From assembly GCA_964610765.1 (NCBI GenBank), contig CAZSWS010000113.1:1-5869 (forward strand): DNA of 5,869 nt, in the 5' to 3' direction. The notes below the pieces were generated by a model, which worked only from the letters and a program-made list of their open reading frames with translations, ran no database searches and was not told where the DNA came from. This document shows, in pieces, positions 1-5,228 of the stretch. The position numbers were made by a program, and so were the translations under genes. Position 1 is the stretch's first letter; each line of letters opens with the position of its first letter. Source of the DNA: CAZSWS01 sp964610765 (GTDB lineage Bacteria; Bacteroidota; Bacteroidia; Bacteroidales; Tannerellaceae).

Positions 1-44
1 AAGGTTATTAGCTTGGGAGTAATCATTTATTAAAGAATAATCGC

Positions 45-52
45 TATACTTG
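45..52 (+). promoter_or_regulatory. Probable -7 promoter box for cls
   Basis: TATACTTG matches the Bacteroidetes -7 consensus TAnnTTTG at five of its six fixed positions (C in place of the first T of TTTG). Transcription would begin roughly at 57-59, giving a leader of about 28-30 nt before the cls ATG at 87. I see no clear -33 TTTG element at the usual distance upstream, so the call rests on the -7 box and its position. The rest of 1-86 is AT-rich and holds no gene that I can support. Confidence 0.45.
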
Positions 53-86
53 TATGAGGATTTAATTTCTTCTATTAGTCGTTTTT

Positions 87-1526
87 ATGATACTTTTTCT
101 GGCGATACACACCATTTTTATTGCTGTTTTTCTAGGGCTTTACCTCATTACTATTATAGGATTGGTATTGCTTGTCATAGCGGAAAACAGAAACCCATTG
201 AAAACAATTCCTTGGGTCTTAGTTCTTCTTCTTGTTCCGGGACTTGGTCTATTTCTTTATTTCTTTTTTGGACAAGACAACCGGAAACAGAAAATCATTT
301 CCCGTCGTACCTATCGCCGTATTATGAACAAGCCGAAAGCTTTTGGCTTCCCCACTGAGAATTTCTGCTGCGTGCCGGATGCTTACATACCTTTAGCCAG
401 TCTTTTAGAAAACTCCTCACAGTCTGCGTTGCTACATGGCAGTAGAATAACTGCATATACAGATGGTGAGAGCAAGTTTAATGACCTTTTGTATGAAATA
501 GAACATGCTACACACCATATACATATGGAGTATTATATCTTTCTGGATGATCATATAGGTAAACGGGTTAAGAATGCACTCATCAAAAAATCAAAAGAAG
601 GAGTTTCTGTACGAGTCATATATGATGATGTGGGCAGTTGGAAAGCTCCTAAGCGATTCTTTCGTGAGATGAAAGAAGCAGGTATTGAAGTATATTCATT
701 TTTACGTGTGGCTTTCCCTTATTTAACGAGTCGTGTGAACTACCGAAATCACCGTAAGGTAGTAGTGATTGATGGGAAGGTTGGCTTTATGGGAGGTATG
801 AATATTGCAGACCGCTATATTGATGGTGTAAAGTGGGGATGCTGGCGAGATACACACTTTAAGATTGAAGGGAAGGGGGCGCATGGGCTGCAATCGGTCT
901 TTTTAGTTGATTGGTACGTTATCAGTCGCAAACTTTTACGAGGAAATGCTTTTTATGCTCCGGTAGAAAACTACGATGATACCACCATCCAAATGGTGAC
1001 AAGTGGTCCGATAGGTGAGCATCGAACATTATTACAGGGTATTATTTTCTGTATCGCCAATGCAAAAAAATACATTTACATCCAGACTCCTTATTTTTTA
1101 CCCACAGAAGGGTTAAATCAAGCACTTATTACTGCTGCCTTGGGCAATATAGATGTGCGACTCATGCTTCCGGAAAAAGCAGATACAATCATGGTCAATA
1201 AAGCATCACATTCCTATTTAGATGATATGATACAAGCCGGAGTGAAAGTATATATGTATCAACCGGGCTTCCTTCATTCTAAAGTATTGATATTTGATGA
1301 CCAAGTTACTTGCTTTGGCTCAGCCAATATGGACTTTCGAAGCTTCGAACATAATTTTGAAAACAATGCTTTTGTTTACCAAGAGGCTTTTGCTAAGAAG
1401 ATGAAGCAGATATTTTTAGACGATCAAAAACAATGCAAGCATATCATCCCGTCCGAGTGGCTGCAAAGACCTTCATGGCAAAAGATGAAAGAGTCTATCA
1501 TGCGTCTTTTCTCTCCTCTTCTTTGA
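87..1526 (+). CDS. cls: Cardiolipin synthase, two-HKD phospholipase D family
   Basis: This protein makes cardiolipin in the inner membrane; bacterial enzymes of this type condense two phosphatidylglycerols and release glycerol. At 479 aa it has the full family length. Two hydrophobic segments (about residues 3-32 and 41-61, ending in the FGQ typical of the family) anchor it in the membrane. Two phospholipase D domains follow, each with a complete HxKx4D motif: H222/K224/D229 followed by GGMN, and H397/K399/D404 followed by GSANMD. Other family landmarks are HMEYYIF (146-152), GCWRDTH (251-257), QTPYFLP (333-339) and a C-terminal SPLL. The ATG at 87 is the first start after an in-frame stop at 63-65; there is no Shine-Dalgarno sequence, as expected in this phylum. 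The 3' end overlaps rsmD on the opposite strand by 29 nt. All catalytic residues are present. Which Cls subtype it is, and its substrate preference, is inferred from the family only. Confidence 0.95.
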   Translation: MILFLAIHTIFIAVFLGLYLITIIGLVLLVIAENRNPLKTIPWVLVLLLVPGLGLFLYFFFGQDNRKQKIISRRTYRRIMNKPKAFGFPTENFCCVPDAYIPLASLLENSSQSALLHGSRITAYTDGESKFNDLLYEIEHATHHIHMEYYIFLDDHIGKRVKNALIKKSKEGVSVRVIYDDVGSWKAPKRFFREMKEAGIEVYSFLRVAFPYLTSRVNYRNHRKVVVIDGKVGFMGGMNIADRYIDGVKWGCWRDTHFKIEGKGAHGLQSVFLVDWYVISRKLLRGNAFYAPVENYDDTTIQMVTSGPIGEHRTLLQGIIFCIANAKKYIYIQTPYFLPTEGLNQALITAALGNIDVRLMLPEKADTIMVNKASHSYLDDMIQAGVKVYMYQPGFLHSKVLIFDDQVTCFGSANMDFRSFEHNFENNAFVYQEAFAKKMKQIFLDDQKQCKHIIPSEWLQRPSWQKMKESIMRLFSPLL

Positions 1527-2058
1527 TGAAAAGGCTAAAATTAACAGAACCGTAAACTCTGTGTTGTTTGAAGTAAGGTAAATCAGAAAAGTCATATGTA
1601 GCCGGATGCTCCATCACTAATATACCCTCTTCACGAAGCCAGTCGCCTGCTAACAGAAGACGTGGAATCTCAGCTAATTCTTTCATTTGATAGGGAGGGT
1701 CTGCAAAAATCAAATCATAAGACCGTGGATTTTTAGACTGTAATAAACGAAGCACATCCATTCTAACCAATATCAGTTCGTCTCTTATCTTTAAATCCTT
1801 AGCTACTTTGAGTATAAAAGAGGCATGCTTGGCATTCATTTCAACAGATGTAACTTGGCTGCATCCTCGAGAAAGCAGTTCGAAAGAGATACTTCCTGTT
1901 CCGGCAAATAAGTCAAGAGCTTCTTTTTCTTCCCAATCCACCAGATTGTTCAACACATTAAAGATATTTTCTTTCGCAAAGTCGGTTGTAGGTCTTGCTG
2001 AGAACGAAGAAGGTACCTGAAAACGTCTGTTTTTATATTTCCCACTTATGATTCTCAT
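1498..2058 (-). CDS. rsmD: 16S rRNA (guanine(966)-N(2))-methyltransferase RsmD
   Basis: RsmD methylates N2 of G966 (E. coli numbering) in helix 31 of 16S rRNA, near the P site, using S-adenosylmethionine; the known enzyme works on assembled or nearly assembled 30S particles. The 186-aa length is normal. The N-terminus MRIISGKYKNRRF and the RPTTDFAKENIFNVL stretch (22-36) are RsmD signatures. SAM-binding motif I is LDLFAGTGS (49-57), motif II has an acidic residue in SVEMN (71-75), and the catalytic motif IV is DPPY (120-123). MEHP (149-152) and the closing strands RVYGSVNFSLF (167-177) also fit. It is the second gene of a minus-strand pair: its ATG overlaps the upstream stop as ATGA (2055-2058), which suggests translational coupling. 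Its last nine codons overlap the end of cls on the other strand, leaving no room for an intergenic terminator. Confidence 0.95.
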   Translation of the reverse strand: MRIISGKYKNRRFQVPSSFSARPTTDFAKENIFNVLNNLVDWEEKEALDLFAGTGSISFELLSRGCSQVTSVEMNAKHASFILKVAKDLKIRDELILVRMDVLRLLQSKNPRSYDLIFADPPYQMKELAEIPRLLLAGDWLREEGILVMEHPATYDFSDLPYFKQHRVYGSVNFSLFIKEEERKDA

Positions 2059-2894
2059 TTCAGCATAGAAGTTAAATAAAATGGGAGCTGATGAGATACA
2101 GGAAGCATAGACATTCCATCTACAGAGGGTAGAAGCAACTCAATGTGTTGTATATATTTTTGCAAAGAAGTGCGCAATGCTTCTATCCGTTCTCCATGTC
2201 CGGAAATATGCAACTGATCAACCAACTGGTCCAACTCTAACTGCTTCCAAACAGCTAGGATATAATAAAGAATATCATTCGTATCACTACATGCAAAGCT
2301 ATTTGCATACAACAGTTCACCTCTATGGGTGCAAACGACGTCTACTTCAGCATGTCGTACAAAAACACTCAGTTGCTTAGCCACCACACTTCGACTTTGT
2401 TTCAGCAAAGAGATTATCACAGCACTCATTGAGTGTTTGAATATCGGATTTAAAAATGAACGTGAACAGAATTCGTATAACTCTCCGGGCATACTATATA
2501 TCAATTCAGCATGCTGGTCCGGTAACGAATCATTCAATGCTTTTCCTGTCGCATCTGAAAAAGCAAATCCTAGTAAATTCTTTATCATAGAAGCGTCGTA
2601 TGCTTCTGATGGTATCAGCGTGTAATTCCGTGAAACATGAACAATCGTCACCTGCTTAAAAGGATAGGTAAAATAATCGTTTTTGAAATAGAACTCCTTA
2701 AAGTTCTCACTCAATGACTTTTCTTTTGAAAAAACTTTTTCCTCGTAAAAGAAGTCTGTTTCATCATGTTGATTGTATCCACAAAACAAGCACCTATTCT
2801 GCTCAAAACATAAAAAGACAACCAGCTTATCGGCTGATTCCATCATTAGCTGCTCTGCGCCCAGGATATTTATCTGTTTTGTATTCTGTTCCAT
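2055..2894 (-). CDS. DUF3822 family protein, function unknown
   Basis: I recognise this 279-aa protein as resembling DUF3822, a Bacteroidota family commonly found next to rsmD; the call rests on overall sequence character and context, not a search. It is soluble, with no signal peptide or membrane segment. Visible landmarks are YTLIPSEAYD (91-100), a strand pattern at SVFVRHAEVDVVCTHRGELLYANSF (176-200), and ILYYILAVWKQLELDQLVDQLHISG (208-232). Two strand-rich halves with a middle linker and a conserved LHISG-type turn recall actin-like ATPase (PilM-like) folds, but no nucleotide-binding residues can be assigned, so that is only a guess. An N-terminal cluster C29, C35, C38, H43 is unusual. 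The ATG at 2894 lies 16 nt downstream of a full -7 box, which supports this start over the internal Met17/Met18. It is the first gene of the operon and overlaps rsmD by 4 nt. Confidence 0.8.
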   Translation of the reverse strand: MEQNTKQINILGAEQLMMESADKLVVFLCFEQNRCLFCGYNQHDETDFFYEEKVFSKEKSLSENFKEFYFKNDYFTYPFKQVTIVHVSRNYTLIPSEAYDASMIKNLLGFAFSDATGKALNDSLPDQHAELIYSMPGELYEFCSRSFLNPIFKHSMSAVIISLLKQSRSVVAKQLSVFVRHAEVDVVCTHRGELLYANSFACSDTNDILYYILAVWKQLELDQLVDQLHISGHGERIEALRTSLQKYIQHIELLLPSVDGMSMLPVSHQLPFYLTSMLK

Positions 2895-2910
2895 ATGTTT
2901 TGCTTATGCA

Positions 2911-2918
2911 CAAAGGTA
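2911..2918 (-). promoter_or_regulatory. -7 promoter box for the DUF3822-rsmD operon
   Basis: Read on the minus strand this is TACCTTTG, a perfect match to the Bacteroidetes -7 consensus TAnnTTTG. The expected start of transcription is near 2904-2906, leaving a leader of only about 10-12 nt before the ATG at 2894. The -33 region (about 2937-2943) reads TGTTTTC on the minus strand, only loosely like TTTG. Position and the exact -7 match carry the call. Confidence 0.65.
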
Positions 2919-2985
2919 AGATTTCTCCCTGAATATGAAAACAGACAAACAACTCAAAACGACTGATATAGTTTAACAGTATTCG

Positions 2986-2993
2986 TATCTTTG
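2986..2993 (+). promoter_or_regulatory. -7 promoter box for the RecD-like helicase gene
   Basis: TATCTTTG is a perfect match to TAnnTTTG, within the flanking context TTCGTATCTTTG often seen before Bacteroides genes. The -33 position offers only a weak ACTG (2962-2965, 20-nt spacer). Transcription should start near 2998-3000, about 20 nt before the ATG at 3019. This box overlaps neither promoter nor leader of the divergent DUF3822 gene; the two -7 boxes are about 67 nt apart and face outwards. Confidence 0.65.
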
Positions 2994-3002
2994 TTTGCAA
3001 AC
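2993..3002. repeat. 10-bp perfect palindrome at the helicase transcription start
   Basis: GTTTGCAAAC is its own reverse complement. It begins at the last base of the -7 box and covers the predicted start of transcription of the helicase gene, a position where a bound repressor would block initiation. A 10-bp palindrome is expected several times by chance in a window of this size, so only the location argues for function. Confidence 0.25.
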
Positions 3003-3018
3003 GAATGAAAGCAGCTAT

Positions 3019-4437
3019 ATGTTAGCAGACTATTTATATGAACAAGTATTGGTCCAGTTTGGGTTTGTGCCTACTGATGATCAAAAAAAAACACTCTTAG
3101 CACTGTGCCAATTTTCTCTTTCGACCGACAACGATCAACTATTACTTATTAAAGGATATGCGGGAACGGGCAAGACATCACTTATAGGTGCTTTCGTGCA
3201 AGTTATACTATCTATGCAGCAAAAGGTAGTCCTTTTAGCTCCTACCGGAAGAGCTGCCAAAGTTTTCTCAGGTTATGCAAAAATGAAAGCCTTTACCATT
3301 CACAAGAAAATATATCGACAAAAAAAGTTTTCTCATGAACCATCCGGTTTCGTTCAAGCAGAAAATCTTCATAAAAACACCCTATTTATTGTAGATGAAG
3401 CTTCTATGATAGCTAACAGTTCGATGGGTGGAGGTGGTTTTGGCAGTGGGTATTTGCTGGACGACCTGATTCATTACATCTATTCGGGCGAAAACTGCCG
3501 ACTGGTTTTACTTGGCGACACAGCCCAGCTTCCTCCGGTTACCTATACTGAAAGTCCTGCTTTAAGCAAAAGTCAATTATCTTCATACGGACTACAAGTG
3601 CATGAAGCATTGCTAACCCAAATAGTTAGACAAACCGCTGATTCCGGCATTTTGTATAATGCCACGCATATTCGTGACACACTCCGTTTAGGAAAACATA
3701 CACTTTATCCTAAGATCCGATTTGCAGGTTTTGAAGACATCCGAAATATCCCTGGAGATAAACTGATTGAACAAATCAGCGATACTTACAACAAAAGCGG
3801 TCTAGATGAAACCATCGTCATCTGTCGATCAAACAAACGTGCGTCTATCTACAACAATGGTATACGTAACCGCGTGTTATATAGAGAAGAAGAGTTGTCG
3901 TCCGGTGACCTACTGATGGTGGTCAAGAACAATTACTATTGGAAGAAAGACGAAAAGAACGCAGACTTCATCGCTAATGGAGAGATGCTTAAAGTGTTGC
4001 GTATAAATAAGGTAGTCGAGTTCTATGGTTTCAGATTTGCCGATATATTAGCCTACTTCCCTGACACGGAAGAAGAAATGGAAGTAAAAGTGATACTTGA
4101 CACACTACAAAGTGAAACAGCCTCACTAAGCCGCGAAGATCAAGAAAAGTTATTCCAAGGAATCATGGAAGACTACCCCGAAGAAACAACCAAGTCAGGT
4201 CTGATGAAGAGAATTAAAAACGACCCTTATTTCAATGCTTTACAAGTTAAATTCGGCTATGCTATTACCTGCCATAAAGCACAAGGAGGACAATGGGAAA
4301 GCGTATTCTTAGACATTGGCTATGTATCTGAAGAAATGCTTGGAGAAGATTTCTACAGATGGATATATACTGCTTTTACCCGCGCCTCACAAAAACTATT
4401 CATTGTTAATACTGCGGCTGAATTTATTGCTGACTAA
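3019..4437 (+). CDS. Stand-alone RecD-like SF1B DNA helicase (AAA family ATPase)
   Basis: This is an ATP-dependent DNA helicase of the RecD/Pif1 side of superfamily 1, expected to move 5' to 3' on single-stranded DNA. From ATG 3019 it is 472 aa. Motifs in order: a Q-like PTDDQ (18-22), Walker A GYAGTGKTS (46-54), motif Ia APTGRAAK (74-81), Walker B DEAS (126-129), motif III GDTAQLPP (166-173), motif IV QIVRQ (201-205), motif V CHKAQGGQW (418-426) and motif VI YTAFTRAS (450-457) with the arginine finger R455. The last part matches a UvrD_C_2-type domain. It lacks the long N-terminal region of RecD2, and no recB or recC is adjacent, so it probably works outside a RecBCD complex. A glycine-rich stretch (136-143) lies between motifs II and III. 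A TTG at 2995 would add eight residues but overlaps the promoter and predicted transcription start, so I reject it. The biological role is not known from the sequence. Confidence 0.9.
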   Translation: MLADYLYEQVLVQFGFVPTDDQKKTLLALCQFSLSTDNDQLLLIKGYAGTGKTSLIGAFVQVILSMQQKVVLLAPTGRAAKVFSGYAKMKAFTIHKKIYRQKKFSHEPSGFVQAENLHKNTLFIVDEASMIANSSMGGGGFGSGYLLDDLIHYIYSGENCRLVLLGDTAQLPPVTYTESPALSKSQLSSYGLQVHEALLTQIVRQTADSGILYNATHIRDTLRLGKHTLYPKIRFAGFEDIRNIPGDKLIEQISDTYNKSGLDETIVICRSNKRASIYNNGIRNRVLYREEELSSGDLLMVVKNNYYWKKDEKNADFIANGEMLKVLRINKVVEFYGFRFADILAYFPDTEEEMEVKVILDTLQSETASLSREDQEKLFQGIMEDYPEETTKSGLMKRIKNDPYFNALQVKFGYAITCHKAQGGQWESVFLDIGYVSEEMLGEDFYRWIYTAFTRASQKLFIVNTAAEFIAD

Positions 4438-4487
4438 AACAACATTAATTGCTGATTATAAAGCAAAAACAACACTTTTATTCAAGA

Positions 4488-4506
4488 CCTCCTTGTGAAT
4501 AGGAGG
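4488..4506 (+). other. Small inverted repeat (hairpin) between the helicase gene and the next operon
   Basis: CCTCCT (4488-4493) and AGGAGG (4501-4506) form a perfect 6-bp stem around a 7-nt loop. It is followed by AAAA, and the nearest T-run (4516-4520) lies inside the next -7 box, so it is not a textbook intrinsic terminator. It covers the presumed -33 site (CTTG, 4492-4495) of the downstream promoter. It may be a weak terminator for the helicase transcript, an operator, or chance. The rest of the 93-nt gap (4438-4530) shows nothing else beyond the promoter. Confidence 0.35.
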
Positions 4507-4513
4507 AAAATCG

Positions 4514-4521
4514 TATTTTTG
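4514..4521 (+). promoter_or_regulatory. -7 promoter box for the coiled-coil gene-rsmI operon
   Basis: TATTTTTG is a perfect match to TAnnTTTG. A CTTG at 4492-4495 lies 18 nt upstream and fits the -33 element TTTG with one mismatch, making this the best two-part promoter in the window. The predicted start of transcription (about 4526-4528) is only 3-5 nt before the ATG at 4531, so the message may be practically leaderless. Confidence 0.65.
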
Positions 4522-4530
4522 TAGCACTAA

Positions 4531-5220
4531 ATGAGCATATTTGTGACTGAAAAAAATGAAGTAATACAAGCGCTACAAGAAGATGTTGCTGAATTAGCAT
4601 CATTTCTTGAAGAAAAGAAAGAGCAACTCTCTGTTTCTTTTTTCAGCCATGTGTATGACCAGCTTGACCTGATAAAAAATCAAGTAGCCAAACTTGAAGG
4701 CGTACTCATTGAAGATTCTACGGAGCAATTAAGAATACTTTTGACCAATGTCAGAGAAGAACTTCAGTCGCCTACTCCGACTTTAAGTCATGTCGAATCT
4801 CAAGAAGAACAAAAAAACGAAGAGCCTCCTGCCGAGGTAGCACAAGAGGTCGTTGCTGAAGAAGAGAAGCAATACACTCCTGAAATAGTAGAGCCTGCAA
4901 CTAGAGAAGCCGAAGAAAAGCCTGAAGCAACGATTGCTTACAAAGAACCGTTCAAACAAGAAAAGTCTCAGACTGTTCATGAGGTATACGAAAAAAGACG
5001 ACTTTCCTCATTAAGTCAATCTTTTAGTATTTCTGACCGCTTTCGTTATGGGGTATTATTCAACAATCATACGGAACAAATGAAAGAGTTGTTGACAATC
5101 TTCGAAACATTTACAACGATAGACGAAGCACTATCCTACGTGGATAAAAACTTAGACTGGGAGCTTACAGAACAACCGGCTAAAGACTTCATCGAGTTAT
5201 TAAAAAAATATTATTCATAA
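4531..5220 (+). CDS. Uncharacterised protein with helical N-terminus, acidic linker and conserved-looking C-terminal domain
   Basis: I cannot assign a function. The 229-aa protein has no signal peptide or membrane segment. Residues 6-78 are strongly helical with heptad-like hydrophobics, probably a coiled coil used for self-association or partner binding. Residues 79-148 form a low-complexity Glu/Pro/Ala/Gln-rich acidic linker, likely disordered. Residues 158-228 form a compact helical region with FSISDRFRYGVLFNN (165-179), EALSYVDKNLDW (199-210) and KDFIELLKKYY (218-228). I recall similar SLNDRFRF..ELF segments in other Bacteroidota hypothetical proteins, but cannot confirm this without a search. 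The gene follows its own promoter and is 8 nt upstream of rsmI, so the two are very likely co-transcribed. The ATG at 4531 is nearly leaderless; a GTG at 4543 (Val5) is an alternative start that would leave a leader of about 15 nt. Confidence 0.8.
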   Translation: MSIFVTEKNEVIQALQEDVAELASFLEEKKEQLSVSFFSHVYDQLDLIKNQVAKLEGVLIEDSTEQLRILLTNVREELQSPTPTLSHVESQEEQKNEEPPAEVAQEVVAEEEKQYTPEIVEPATREAEEKPEATIAYKEPFKQEKSQTVHEVYEKRRLSSLSQSFSISDRFRYGVLFNNHTEQMKELLTIFETFTTIDEALSYVDKNLDWELTEQPAKDFIELLKKYYS

Positions 5221-5228
5221 ATAATTGT

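Noticed and set aside
27..40. TTATT/AATAA inverted repeat upstream of cls as a terminator of a preceding gene
   Set aside because: The stem is five AT pairs only, with no following T-run; it is expected by chance in AT-rich DNA.
50..358. 102-codon reading frame from a TTG on the + strand
   Set aside because: It lies in another frame over the start of cls, has a low-complexity Ser/Tyr-rich translation with no family features, and its TTG overlaps the cls promoter box.
1808..2020. Short + strand frame inside rsmD
   Set aside because: Antisense shadow of the strongly supported rsmD; no start signal or protein features.
2177..2932. Three short + strand frames opposite the DUF3822-like gene (2177-2380, 2329-2625, 2714-2932)
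   Set aside because: All are antisense to a gene with a good promoter and an operon partner; they overlap one another and show no domain character.
4487..4494. ACCTCCTT, identical to the anti-Shine-Dalgarno end of 16S rRNA, as a trace of an rRNA fragment
   Set aside because: Eight bases is too short, and flanking sequence does not continue the 16S rRNA end.
4316..4498. 60-codon + strand frame at the end of the helicase gene
   Set aside because: It is a shadow of helicase motif VI and then runs into AT-rich intergenic sequence; the translation is biased and unconvincing.
4501..4506. AGGAGG as a ribosome binding site for the gene at 4531
   Set aside because: It is about 25 nt upstream of the ATG and upstream of the predicted transcription start, so it would not be in the mRNA.
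4783..4980. 65-codon minus-strand frame rich in Phe, Leu and Arg
   Set aside because: It mirrors the Glu/Lys-rich linker codons of the opposite gene (GAA/GAG read as TTC/CTC), a typical artefact.
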